In this document: positions 1 to 7,106 of the stretch, piece after piece
How positions within the stretch are numbered: the stretch's first letter is position 1
Layout of the letters: each line of letters begins with the position of its first letter
NCBI GenBank assembly: GCA_937919165.1
Contig: CALFPO010000040.1
Coordinates: forward strand, 1-13,758
Source: an uncultured Bacillota bacterium
Lineage (GTDB): Bacteria; Bacillota_I; Bacilli_A; Erysipelotrichales; Erysipelotrichaceae
Length of the DNA stretch: 13,758 nt
Direction of reading: 5' to 3'
Program-made: the position numbers and the translations under genes
The notes under the pieces: model-generated
The model's database searches: none
What the model was told of the DNA's origin: nothing
The model's input: the letters and a program-made list of their open reading frames with translations, nothing else

Positions 1-43
1 CCGCGACCGTCAGGTGGCGGATAAATTCTTCTTTATTTATCAT
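1..43 (-). CDS. rsmG: 5' end of probable rsmG (16S rRNA methyltransferase), cut by window edge
   Basis: Only 14 codons are visible: an ATG at 43 reading MINKEEFIRHLTVA off the window edge. The start overlaps the mnmG stop codon (mnmG ends in codons that contain this ATG in another frame), and a GAGGA sits about eight bases upstream inside mnmG, which is a good ribosome-binding site. The name rests on context: in Firmicutes mnmG (gidA) is very often followed directly by rsmG (gidB), the 16S rRNA G527 N7-methyltransferase. The visible residues are too few to prove it. It shares the high GC of the neighbouring mnmG fragment. Confidence 0.4.
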   Translation of the reverse strand, partial: MINKEEFIRHLTVA

Positions 44-341
44 TGGTGATTCCTCGATTGTTCTTCTCCAGCGCTACCAGAAGGACGCTGACATCGGCGG
101 GGCTGACGCCGGAAATGCGGGCGGCTCTGCCAACCGTCTCCGGGGCGATGGCTGCCAGCTTTTCTCTGGCCTCTTCTGACAGGGCGGTGAGGGCGCTGAA
201 GTCAAAGCCGGACGGGAATTTCTTCTCCTCCAGACGATGCATCCGGGCTATCTGCTCCCGCTGCTTCTCGATATATCCTTCGTATTTTGCCTCGGTCTCC
301 AGCTCGGTGACTATATCGGCCGGCACCTCTCCATAGGTTAG
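33..341 (-). CDS. mnmG: MnmG (GidA) C-terminal fragment, tRNA wobble-uridine modification enzyme
   Basis: MnmG works with MnmE to place the carboxymethylaminomethyl group on U34 of certain tRNAs in the cytoplasm. Only the C-terminal ~100 of about 620 residues are present. Recognisable family blocks are KYEGYIEKQ, the helical stretch MHRLEEKKFPSGFDFSAL, LSEEAREKL and the near-terminal ARISGVSPADVSVLLV. This is the helical domain that binds MnmE and tRNA; the FAD-binding part is missing. Similarity to the family seems to continue upstream of the GTG at 326 through LTYGEV (to about 341), so that GTG is not a true start: the gene is cut where the GC-rich inverted repeat begins. Codon use (GCC, GGC, CTG rich; about 58% GC) differs from the body of the window, which suggests another source genome or a misjoin. 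Confidence 0.85.
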   Translation of the reverse strand, partial: LTYGEVPADIVTELETEAKYEGYIEKQREQIARMHRLEEKKFPSGFDFSALTALSEEAREKLAAIAPETVGRAARISGVSPADVSVLLVALEKNNRGITNDK

Positions 342-383
342 GCCCCCATTCAGGGGGGCTGTCGCTGAAAGCGACTGGGGGGT
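341..383. repeat. GC-rich inverted repeat, intergenic element type of gut Clostridia
   Basis: Two hairpins lie side by side. The first has arms GCCCCC/GGGGGC around a six-base loop (about 342-359). The second is GTCGCT-GAA-AGCGAC (about 361-375) followed by TGGGGGG. The run of C near the left and the run of G at the right can also pair, closing a cruciform. From memory this matches a family of short intergenic repeats common in Oscillospiraceae and related gut Clostridia (a G/C-run arm, then GCTGTCGC...GCGACTG, then a G-run). I could not search for other copies. It lies exactly between two truncated genes. Confidence 0.6.
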
Positions 384-385
384 AA

Positions 386-448
386 TCAGTATGCCTTACC
401 GGCTGTTGCGCAGTAGACGGTGAAGCTGCTGCGGCCGTCGAGATTCAG
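386..448 (-). CDS. possible C-terminal tail of an unrecognised protein
   Basis: Read on the minus strand, this stretch ends SSFTVYCATAGKAY and a TGA stop at 386-388, which falls just before the inverted repeat, as an intergenic repeat should. The codons (GGC, CGC, AGC, TTC, ACC, GTC, TAC, TGC) are of the GC-rich type seen in the mnmG fragment rather than in the rest of the window. The same frame stays open to 583, but beyond about 450 it is a shadow of the transporter gene on the other strand. I do not recognise the protein. The alternative is that the plus-strand substrate-binding gene continues here and this tail is chance. Confidence 0.3.
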   Translation of the reverse strand: MNLDGRSSFTVYCATAGKAY

Positions 449-1078
449 CTTGGCGTTGAGCTTGTCATCGAATCGATGGACTTTGAAGGAACATTGATTG
501 CGCTTGATACCGATAAGGTTGACCTTTCGATCTCTGGTTTTGGCTATAAGGCCGACCGTGCTGAACAGTATGAACTGTCTCATGGCTACTATGCATCAAA
601 TACCGATAGCAGCCACCACACAATCATCATCAAGGCTACTGACAAAGACAAATACAAGACTCTTGAAGACTTCAATGCCGCTGGACTGAAGATCGATGCC
701 CAGACTTCATCGCTTCAGCAGATGTATGTCGAGGATCAGCTTCCTAATGCCGAACTGACATTATTCTCAGACTTCTCGCAGGCAATTCTTGATCTGAGCA
801 CCGGCAAGACTGATGCTGTTGCGCTTGACTCGACAACCGCAAAGAACTACGCTGTAACATCTAATGGCGAATTCATATCAGTATATGATGACCTTGGCAT
901 CGAATTCGATCTAAGCATGTATGCAGAAGTGGACGGCAATGTCTTGGCTGCCAAGAAGGGCGAAACTGCTCTGATGGATGTATGCAACCTCTGCATCGAC
1001 AAGGCAATGGCTGATGGCCTGTACAAGGAATGGTACCTTGCAGCTTGCGAAGAATCAGGCGTAGAACCAGAACTGTAA
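446..1078 (+). CDS. amino-acid ABC transporter substrate-binding protein, N-terminus missing
   Basis: This is the extracytoplasmic solute receptor of a polar amino-acid ABC importer (SBP_bac_3 type). The frame is open from 386, but family-like sequence is clear only from LGVELVIESMDFEG (about 449 on), then VDLSISGFGYKADRAEQYELSHGYY, the hinge-region KATDKDKYKTLEDF, and the C-terminal lobe ending KEWYLAACEESGVEPEL. The signal peptide, lipobox cysteine and roughly the first 60-70 residues are absent; the ATG at 476 is internal and not the true start. The stop is one base before the permease ATG, so the two are co-transcribed. The ligand cannot be told from sequence; polar or charged amino acids are typical. 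The truncation coincides with the GC and gene break at the left edge. Confidence 0.85.
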   Translation, partial: QLGVELVIESMDFEGTLIALDTDKVDLSISGFGYKADRAEQYELSHGYYASNTDSSHHTIIIKATDKDKYKTLEDFNAAGLKIDAQTSSLQQMYVEDQLPNAELTLFSDFSQAILDLSTGKTDAVALDSTTAKNYAVTSNGEFISVYDDLGIEFDLSMYAEVDGNVLAAKKGETALMDVCNLCIDKAMADGLYKEWYLAACEESGVEPEL

Positions 1079-1079
1079 T

Positions 1080-1763
1080 ATGACAATCACCGAAATGCTG
1101 ACGCAGATCGTAAGCGTCTTTATCGAATATCGGGCAATGTTCTTCAAGGGTGCCTTAGGTACCCTTAAATATGCAGCAATTGCCGTATCGCTTGGAAGCG
1201 TGCTTGGAACATTTGTTGCCTTCCTGAATCTTTCCAAGAATAAGGTGATCTCCAAGATTGCCGAGATATATGCCACCATCATTAGAGGAACGCCTCTTCT
1301 GGTGCAGATGTATCTGGCATATTACTTCTTGCCGATGTATTTCACGCTGTTTGCTTCCTTAAGCAAGGAACAGTGCGTACTGATGTCTTTGATCATCAAC
1401 TCATCTGCGTATGTATCAGAGATCATTAGAGGCGGCATCATGTCGGTCGACAAGGGGCAGAGCGAAGCAGCCAGATCATTAGGCATGTCTGAGTTTCATT
1501 GCATGACAAGAATAATCCTGCCGCAAGCCATCAGGACCATCATTCCGTCATTGGCCAATGAATACATATCCATGATTAAGGAAACTTCAATGGCTGGAAC
1601 TTTCCAGATGTATGAGCTGATGTACACCAGGACGATTCTTGCCAACAAGTTCCTAATGTGGCAGCCGCTGTTTATTGTGGCCATCATCTATCTGATCATG
1701 ACCTATGTTCTATCAAAGATCGTAAGATTAATCGAAAGGAGGCTATCGTTAAGTGACAAATAG
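1080..1763 (+). CDS. polar amino-acid ABC transporter permease
   Basis: Membrane subunit of the importer, 227 residues, the usual size for the His/Glu/Gln/Arg/opine permease family. Hydrophobic segments are visible around residues 20-45, 60-85, 95-115 and 190-215, fitting the five-helix plan. The family signature lies in RGTPLLVQMYLAYYFLP near residue 70, and the cytoplasmic EAA loop that docks to the ATPase reads EAARSLGMSEFHCMTRIILPQA near residue 140. It starts one base after the stop of the binding-protein gene and its last codons overlap the ATPase start, so translation is probably coupled. A single permease gene implies a homodimeric channel. Confidence 0.93.
   Translation: MTITEMLTQIVSVFIEYRAMFFKGALGTLKYAAIAVSLGSVLGTFVAFLNLSKNKVISKIAEIYATIIRGTPLLVQMYLAYYFLPMYFTLFASLSKEQCVLMSLIINSSAYVSEIIRGGIMSVDKGQSEAARSLGMSEFHCMTRIILPQAIRTIIPSLANEYISMIKETSMAGTFQMYELMYTRTILANKFLMWQPLFIVAIIYLIMTYVLSKIVRLIERRLSLSDK
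1735..1742 (+). promoter_or_regulatory. ribosome-binding site fixing the GTG start of the ATPase
   Basis: AAAGGAGG lies ten bases before GTG at 1753. The alternative ATG at 1771 has no such site in front of it, so GTG is preferred. Confidence 0.65.
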
Positions 1764-2499
1764 TGAAACAATGATTCAAGTCAAAGGCCTCCATAAGTCC
1801 TTCGGTGACCTGAAGGTACTCAAGGGTATCGATGAGACAATATCGAAGGGCGAAGTTGTGTGCATTATCGGTGCATCAGGCGGCGGCAAGTCGACTTTCC
1901 TTAGATGCCTCAATCTTCTGGAGACTCCAGAAGAGGGAAGCATCATCTTTGAGGGAACCGACATCACCAAGCTGGCCAAGAACAAAGAACTGGACATCCA
2001 TCGTCAGAAGATTGGCATGGTCTTCCAGCAGTTCAATGTCTTTCCGCATCTGACCGTCATCGACAACATCACCTTGGCACCGATTCTTGAGAAGAAGATG
2101 CCTAAGGAAGATGCTGAGAAGATGGCTATGGAACTACTTAAGAAAGTCGGAATTGCCGATAAGGCCCATGAATATCCAAACAAGCTATCAGGCGGACAGA
2201 AACAGCGTCTGGCTATCGTCAGAGCCATGGCTATGGAACCTGATGTAATGCTGTTTGATGAGCCAACAAGCGCCTTGGATCCAGAAATGGTAAAGGGTGT
2301 GCTCAATGTCATAAAGGAACTTACCAAGAGCGGCATGACCTGCGTCATTGTTACTCATGAGATGGGCTTTGCCAAAGAAGTATCCGACAGAATCATCTTC
2401 ATCGATGATGGACTAATCGTTGAGGAAGGAACTCCAGATGAGATCTTCAATAATCCTAAGACTGACCGTCTAAAGGAATTCTTAAGCGAGGTGCTCTAA
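1753..2499 (+). CDS. polar amino-acid ABC transporter ATP-binding protein (GlnQ-like)
   Basis: Cytoplasmic ATPase that powers the importer, 248 residues, normal for the family. Walker A is GASGGGKST (residues 40-48), the Q-loop lies in MVFQQFNVFPHLT, the signature is LSGGQKQR, Walker B is VMLFDEPTSALDP and the switch histidine is in VTHEMGFA. FPHLTVIDNITLAP and the short C-terminus are typical of amino-acid rather than sugar or metal importers. It overlaps the permease gene by 11 bases, and its TAA shares one base with the ATG of the following peptidase gene, so four genes form a tight operon. Confidence 0.95.
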   Translation: MTNSETMIQVKGLHKSFGDLKVLKGIDETISKGEVVCIIGASGGGKSTFLRCLNLLETPEEGSIIFEGTDITKLAKNKELDIHRQKIGMVFQQFNVFPHLTVIDNITLAPILEKKMPKEDAEKMAMELLKKVGIADKAHEYPNKLSGGQKQRLAIVRAMAMEPDVMLFDEPTSALDPEMVKGVLNVIKELTKSGMTCVIVTHEMGFAKEVSDRIIFIDDGLIVEEGTPDEIFNNPKTDRLKEFLSEVL

Positions 2500-4148
2500 T
2501 GCTTACATATGACCATTATTTCGACAGTGAAGAAAGAGGCAAGATAATTGCTGATTTCCAGAAAGAGTATCCTGATCTGATCAGAAGCGAAACCATACTG
2601 AAGACAGAGGAGGGAAAGGATGTACTTGCGGTAACCATAAGCAACTTCAAGAATGGCGATCCAAGCGATAAGCCTGCCTTCTATGTCGATGGCAATACCC
2701 ATGCCGGTGAAGTCACTGGCATGATGGTTTCGATGTATCTGATTGATTATCTATTGTCCAATTACGGAAAGAATGATGAAGTGAACTATCTGATGGATAG
2801 CTTCACCTTCTATGTGATACCTTGCATATCCCCAGATGGCAGTGATACCTATCTGCATACTCCAAATATCCTTCGAAGCGTAAATCGCGACTACAACAAG
2901 GAAAAAGGCGGTCTATACAAGAAGGATATGGATGATGATGGCGTCATCAGAATGATGAGAATCAAGTCAAGATCAGGCAAGTTCAAGATCAAGGAAGACA
3001 ATCCTGATCTGATGGTGCCTAGAGCTGCCGATGATGTAAACGGAACTTTCTATGATGTATATACCGAAGGCGAAATTGAAGACTACGATGGCGTAAACAT
3101 CAAGGTTGCCAAGGAAGCGTGGTGCCTTGACTTCAACAGGAACTATCCATTCGGCTGGTTCAACGACTTCCGTCAAAGCGGAGCTGGACCATACCCTCTA
3201 AGCAACAAGGAAACAAAGGCTGTCGTCGATTTCGTGATTGCCCATCCTAATATCTGTTCAGTATTGACCAACCATACCAGTGGCGGCGTATTGCTTACTC
3301 CTCCTGGTACCTATTCGGCCAAGAAGGCTCCAGAATATGATGTTGCCGTATACAAGGAACTTGGCAAGCTATGCAAGAAGACCTGTGGCTATAAGGATTC
3401 CAATATCTTTGATGGCTTTGTGACCGATCAGGAGAACTATGATTCAGGCGCTTTCGATGACTGGTGCTATGAGACCAAGGGTGTATTTGCTACGACTTTA
3501 GAGCTCTGGAACCTAGAAGAAAGAGCCGGCATGCCTAATGTCTGGGGCAAGATCGAGACTCTGGAAGAGGAATGTCAGCGTATGGAGAAATGCTACGGTT
3601 GGATCAAAGAGAACTATCCTGAAGGCTTCAAGTCATGGGAAAAGTTCAATCATCCACAACTGGGTGAAGTCGAGATCGGCGGTTTTGACATCAAGCATAC
3701 TTTCCAGAATCCGCCAGAAAAGTTCTTGGAACAGGAACTAGTTAAAGCCACAAACTTTGCGCTGAAGTTTGCCTCATTGCTTCCAAATGTTGAGCTTGTC
3801 TCTTGCAAGAAGGAAAACATCGGCGACAATATCTACAAGGTAGAGGCGATAATCGAGAATACCGGATATCTTCCGACCTACATTTCCGATAAGGCCAAGA
3901 TGATCAAAGCCAACAAAGGCATCACCTGTAAGATCAGCGGCGAAGTCCTGGAAGGAAAGAATGAGGTAGAGATCGGGGAACTGTCATCATATTCCAAGAC
4001 CGAATCGACTGCCATGTTCTATGGAAATATTGCAACCTTCAATTCCGATCCGATCAGAAAGAAGATCAGCTTCATTGTAAGAAGCGATGAAGATATCGTT
4101 CTAGAGATCAGCGGAAACAAGATCTTCAACAAGAAGATCAAGCTATAA
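2499..4148 (+). CDS. cytoplasmic M14-family zinc carboxypeptidase
   Basis: Metallopeptidase of family M14, 549 residues. Zinc ligands of the HxxE...H type are H68 and E71 in GNTHAGEVTG and H259 in LTNHTSGG; the catalytic glutamate is E335 in TLELW. The segment SPDGSDTY and the RNYPFGW block fit M14 active-site surroundings. After the catalytic part (to about residue 400), a C-terminal region of beta-strand character (about 430-549) reads like an immunoglobulin-like or CARDB-like domain (EAIIENTGYLPTYIS). There is no signal peptide, so it acts in the cytoplasm, which is uncommon for M14. TAATG overlap with the ATPase gene places it in the transporter operon and suggests that it trims a peptide or amino-acid conjugate delivered by the importer. 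The exact substrate is unknown. Confidence 0.85.
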   Translation: MLTYDHYFDSEERGKIIADFQKEYPDLIRSETILKTEEGKDVLAVTISNFKNGDPSDKPAFYVDGNTHAGEVTGMMVSMYLIDYLLSNYGKNDEVNYLMDSFTFYVIPCISPDGSDTYLHTPNILRSVNRDYNKEKGGLYKKDMDDDGVIRMMRIKSRSGKFKIKEDNPDLMVPRAADDVNGTFYDVYTEGEIEDYDGVNIKVAKEAWCLDFNRNYPFGWFNDFRQSGAGPYPLSNKETKAVVDFVIAHPNICSVLTNHTSGGVLLTPPGTYSAKKAPEYDVAVYKELGKLCKKTCGYKDSNIFDGFVTDQENYDSGAFDDWCYETKGVFATTLELWNLEERAGMPNVWGKIETLEEECQRMEKCYGWIKENYPEGFKSWEKFNHPQLGEVEIGGFDIKHTFQNPPEKFLEQELVKATNFALKFASLLPNVELVSCKKENIGDNIYKVEAIIENTGYLPTYISDKAKMIKANKGITCKISGEVLEGKNEVEIGELSSYSKTESTAMFYGNIATFNSDPIRKKISFIVRSDEDIVLEISGNKIFNKKIKL

Positions 4149-4153
4149 TGACA

Positions 4154-4187
4154 AAGCACTCTCCATTTGGAGAGTGCTTATTTGTTT
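4154..4187 (+). terminator. intrinsic terminator of the transporter-peptidase operon
   Basis: Perfect 11-bp stem (AAGCACTCTCC / GGAGAGTGCTT) with an ATTT loop, followed by ATTTGTTT. It begins six bases after the peptidase stop. It also lies beyond the end of the convergent minus-strand gene and may stop that transcript weakly, but the minus-strand tail is not T-rich. Confidence 0.9.
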
Positions 4188-4203
4188 AATGAAACTGATG
4201 AAG

Positions 4204-4596
4204 TCAATCGACCTTCATGGTGTCGATGACATCAAGTATCTTGGTCCAAGTGATATTGGACTTTTCTTTTTCCATCTGCTCAAGATATTTGACGTTGTCT
4301 TTCACGGTGTTGGCCATCAGATAGTTGTAGTAGTAACGCCCGAATGCTTCATATTGGGATACATCTACTTCTGGCTTTTCGTCTGTCAGCTTGTTCTTGC
4401 AGGTCTTTTCATAGATATCGAAGTATTCGCCGTTATCGAAATGCTCATTGAGTTCGGTTACGCCATAGCATCTATCGGCATAGCTGATATCGCGCCTTAT
4501 CTCTTCAAAGAAGGCATAGGCATTGATGATGAGCACAAACGTGGAGACAATGATGAGGGCTTTGCCAAGCTTAATCCATCTGTTTTTCTTTTTCAT
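4204..4596 (-). CDS. small single-pass membrane protein, paralog of the two zinc-ribbon proteins upstream
   Basis: Protein of 130 residues, no named family recognised. A basic start MKKKNRWIKLGK leads into one membrane helix at about residues 11-30, then a mostly acidic, tyrosine-rich helical domain that is probably outside the cell. Blocks such as ELNEHFDNGEYFDIYEK and YYYNYLMANTVKDNVKYL resemble parts of the protein encoded at 5301-6032, so this looks like a shortened relative without the zinc ribbon. It overlaps the preceding gene by 26 bases and has AAAGGA about seven bases before its ATG. It is the last gene of the ispG-led cluster. The function is unknown. Confidence 0.75.
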   Translation of the reverse strand: MKKKNRWIKLGKALIIVSTFVLIINAYAFFEEIRRDISYADRCYGVTELNEHFDNGEYFDIYEKTCKNKLTDEKPEVDVSQYEAFGRYYYNYLMANTVKDNVKYLEQMEKEKSNITWTKILDVIDTMKVD

Positions 4597-5308
4597 CGTT
4601 TATCCTTTCCATCACTAATGCCACAATCTCGCTGCTTGTCATTTCTTCAAGTTCTTCCATGTCCGTATCTTTCAGATACATATAGCTCTTGAGGAAACTT
4701 CGGCATTGCTTGTTGAGCTTTTCGATATTCTTTCTTGTATAGTCGCTGTAGTCGTCACGTCTGTTGTAGTTCTTCAAGTCATACAGATAGTCTTCAAGAT
4801 CTGTACAGGCTCTGGTCAATGGATCGGCATAGTTGTCTTTGACCGTATGGTAATGCGATACATCCTTGACGATCTGCTTATAGTCATAGGCTAGATTGAT
4901 GATAGGAATGAATTCCTCATAATCCCTGTAGCTGATTGCGTATTTGTCGGTATAGGTCACAAATTCCAGATAATCTTCGTTTTCCAGGTAGTCTCTCATA
5001 GCGGCTTCAATCTGGCTTCTGTCTTGTCTTGCAGAGACAATCTTTTCTGATATCTCATATGACCTGTTGTAGAGGATAAACAGCATTACATTCGCCAGAA
5101 GCAGCACTACCAGAATGACCAGCAGGTTGTATCCGCGATAGCTTTTCTTCGCTTCGCTCATCACTTCATTTCTGGTCTTCTCATAGTCTTTGTCTAAAGC
5201 CTTGAGCTTCTCAATATGTTCTATAGCTTCTTCATTGGGCGTTCCGCAATGCGGACAGTAGGCATCATCTAATGTCAGGGGAGCGCCACAATTCTTGCAG
5301 TTAACCAT
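4571..5308 (-). CDS. zinc-ribbon single-pass membrane protein (second of the set)
   Basis: Protein of 245 residues. The N-terminal zinc ribbon has C4, C7, C18 and C21 (VNCKNCGAP, then YCPHCGTP). A charged helical linker (about 26-56) probably forms a coiled coil, then one membrane helix lies at about 61-80, then a long acidic, tyrosine-rich helical domain to the end. By charge, the ribbon should be cytoplasmic and the C-terminal domain outside. Start choice: a GGAGG touches the ATG at 5314 but is six bases before the ATG at 5308, so 5308 is preferred. The start overlaps the stop of the preceding gene by eight bases. Function unknown; zinc-ribbon plus membrane-helix proteins are common but poorly described in Firmicutes. 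Confidence 0.8.
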   Translation of the reverse strand: MVNCKNCGAPLTLDDAYCPHCGTPNEEAIEHIEKLKALDKDYEKTRNEVMSEAKKSYRGYNLLVILVVLLLANVMLFILYNRSYEISEKIVSARQDRSQIEAAMRDYLENEDYLEFVTYTDKYAISYRDYEEFIPIINLAYDYKQIVKDVSHYHTVKDNYADPLTRACTDLEDYLYDLKNYNRRDDYSDYTRKNIEKLNKQCRSFLKSYMYLKDTDMEELEEMTSSEIVALVMERINDEKEKQMD

Positions 5309-6032
5309 TAGCATCCTCCATCATCTTCTTTAGCTTATCGTAGTCGATATAGCCATAGCCATCCGATGTATCCTTGTACATCTTCTTGAGTCTATCTTCA
5401 CGATAGCCAAACTTGGCAATCGCATCCTTGAGCGTCTGGCATTGGTCTTCATATTTCTCAGTTTCTGTCTCGTCCATGGAAAGGGTATAGACATAATATG
5501 ATGGATAATAAAGGAAGTACAGGAATTCGCTCATGCGATAGTCATCCAGCTTTTCGGTTTCGCTTAGGTATTTCTGAAGCTCTACATATTTGTCTGTAAG
5601 GTAGTAGCTGGCATAATGGCTCCAGTTTCTTACGACATGATAGTTTTCGGCTTCAAGCTTTCTTATGGTCTCGACATCATTTCTTTCATAGGCATCGTTG
5701 AGCTTGCCGATATTGTCGTTTTCCCAGACGATGTTTTCATATGTCTGTCTGTCTTCCTTCTTGTAGTCGTATCTTCCGATGTAGGTGAAGTTGACAATGA
5801 CAAAAGCGATAGCCAGACATACAACTACCATGATGATGGCTCTGAATACGGATTTGAGCAGCATTGAGCTAAGCGATGAATACATCTCTTCCTTCAAACC
5901 GAAGACTTTGTCGATAATGTCGACAATCTTCTTTCTGAAGTCCTTGTATGCTCCTTTACGGTTCATAGAACCGCAATATGGGCATTTGGTGAGATCATCA
6001 TCGAAGGCTCCGCCGCAGTTTTTGCATATCAT
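5301..6032 (-). CDS. zinc-ribbon single-pass membrane protein (first of the set)
   Basis: Protein of 243 residues. The N-terminal zinc ribbon has C3, C6, C17 and C20 (ICKNCGGAF, KCPYCGSM). After a basic amphipathic stretch (about 26-60) comes one membrane helix at about 63-82, then an acidic tyrosine-rich helical domain (KLNDAYERNDVETIRKL, HYASYYLTDKYVELQKYL). It has the same plan as the next gene, and parts of its outer domain resemble the 130-residue protein two genes down. A strong AAGGAAGG lies seven bases before its ATG. It starts 23 bases after the ispG stop with no terminator between, so it is probably co-transcribed with ispG. Function unknown. Confidence 0.8.
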   Translation of the reverse strand: MICKNCGGAFDDDLTKCPYCGSMNRKGAYKDFRKKIVDIIDKVFGLKEEMYSSLSSMLLKSVFRAIIMVVVCLAIAFVIVNFTYIGRYDYKKEDRQTYENIVWENDNIGKLNDAYERNDVETIRKLEAENYHVVRNWSHYASYYLTDKYVELQKYLSETEKLDDYRMSEFLYFLYYPSYYVYTLSMDETETEKYEDQCQTLKDAIAKFGYREDRLKKMYKDTSDGYGYIDYDKLKKMMEDANG

Positions 6033-6055
6033 CGAAATACCTTCCTTTTTATTGA

Positions 6056-7093
6056 TTAGAATCTATCGATCTCTTCCTTGAGGACATCGACTATCTCATT
6101 CTGAGGAATGGTTCTTACAATCTGTCCTTTCTTGAAGAGAATGGCACTGTCTTTGCCTCCGGCGATGCCGACATCGGCTCTCTTGGCTTCGGTCGGGCCA
6201 TTTACCGGACAGCCCATGATGGCTACCGTGATGTTCTTATTGACGGTTTCAAGATATGTCTCCATCTCTTTGACGATCGGCAGCATGTCATATTGGATAC
6301 GTCCACAGGTTGGACAGGATATGAGATTTGGCACATCATCTCTAAGGCCAGCGGCTCTAAGGATCTTCTTGGCGATCTTGACTTCTTCGACAGGGTCATC
6401 GGAAATGGAGATTCTGATGGTGTCTCCAACGCCATCCAGCAAGAGATTGCCCAAGGCAAGCGATGACTTGATGGTGCTGTCGATCAGTCCACCGGCCTCC
6501 GTTACGCCAAGATGAAGAGGATAGTCGAAGGTTTCGGCCGCAAGCCTATAGGCCTTTATGCATTCAAGGGGATCTGATGACTTGAAGGATAGGCAGACAT
6601 CGTGGAAGTCCATGGCTTCAAGGATTCTCAGATGGTCCTTGGCTGATTCGATCATGGCTTCTTCGCTATGTTTGTACTTATGGTTGAGGCTTCCGCCATT
6701 GATGCCGATGCGGATCGGCACATTTCTTTCCTTGCATAGGGCGACGATCTCTTTGATCTTGTCTTCATTCTCGATATTGCCGGGATTGAGTCTGATCTTG
6801 TCGGTACCAGATTTTATGGCTTCGATTGCGAAGTCAGGATTGAAATGGATATCGCATACCAGCGGTATATCGATTCTTTTCTTTATCTCTTTGACGGCCT
6901 TGGCATCATCATCGTCAAGAATGGCGACTCTGACGATTTCGCAGCCAACCTCTTCAAGGCGTTTGATCTGACTTACGGTAGCCTCGACATCCTTGGTTTT
7001 GGTGTTGGTCATGGATTGGATCAGGACCTTGTTCTGGCCACCGATCTGCAGTCCGCCGACCTTGATTTTCCTTGTATCTAATCTAGTAATCAT
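6056..7093 (-). CDS. ispG: IspG (GcpE), 4-hydroxy-3-methylbut-2-enyl diphosphate synthase
   Basis: IspG converts methylerythritol cyclodiphosphate to HMBPP, the penultimate step of the MEP isoprenoid pathway, using a [4Fe-4S] cluster. The 345-residue product is the short bacterial type. The TIM-barrel start carries VLIQSMTNTKTKDVEATV and IRLNPGNIENE; the cluster-binding C-terminal part has C260 and C263 (SCPTCGR), C295 (MGCPVNGP) and E302, with the same spacing as the E. coli protein. An ATG at 7111 is in frame, but family alignment begins at MITRLDTRKIKVGG, so the ATG at 7093 is chosen. No ribosome-binding site precedes it; instead TATAAT lies six bases upstream, suggesting a leaderless transcript. 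It heads a cluster with three membrane-protein genes. Confidence 0.95.
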   Translation of the reverse strand: MITRLDTRKIKVGGLQIGGQNKVLIQSMTNTKTKDVEATVSQIKRLEEVGCEIVRVAILDDDDAKAVKEIKKRIDIPLVCDIHFNPDFAIEAIKSGTDKIRLNPGNIENEDKIKEIVALCKERNVPIRIGINGGSLNHKYKHSEEAMIESAKDHLRILEAMDFHDVCLSFKSSDPLECIKAYRLAAETFDYPLHLGVTEAGGLIDSTIKSSLALGNLLLDGVGDTIRISISDDPVEEVKIAKKILRAAGLRDDVPNLISCPTCGRIQYDMLPIVKEMETYLETVNKNITVAIMGCPVNGPTEAKRADVGIAGGKDSAILFKKGQIVRTIPQNEIVDVLKEEIDRF

Positions 7094-7099
7094 AGACTC

Positions 7100-7105
7100 A
7101 TTATA
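7100..7105 (-). promoter_or_regulatory. -10 box of ispG promoter, leaderless arrangement
   Basis: TATAAT on the minus strand is separated from the ispG ATG (7093) by six bases, which puts the expected transcription start on or next to the A of the start codon. The -35 region would fall in the csoR terminator hairpin and shows no good TTGACA match. Confidence 0.5.
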
Positions 7106-7106
7106 T

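Noticed and set aside
324..326. GTG as a real start making a 97-residue stand-alone MnmG C-terminal protein
   Set aside because: MnmG-like sequence (LTYGEV) continues upstream of it to about 341, so the fragment is a truncated gene and not a small independent one.
341..383. Single CRISPR-like unit or tRNA fragment
   Set aside because: There is one copy only, with no spacers, no D/T-loop consensus and no anticodon arm; it is a double hairpin of intergenic-repeat type.
386..583. 65-residue minus-strand frame taken as a complete small gene
   Set aside because: Beyond about 450 it is antisense to convincing substrate-binding-protein sequence. Only the last ~20 codons might be real, as a cut-off gene tail, and these are listed separately with low confidence.
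4174..4692. 172-residue plus-strand open frame
   Set aside because: Hydrophobic but antisense to two overlapping minus-strand genes with good starts, cysteine motifs and ribosome-binding sites.
6108..6515. 135-residue plus-strand open frame
   Set aside because: Shadow of the conserved C-terminal part of ispG.
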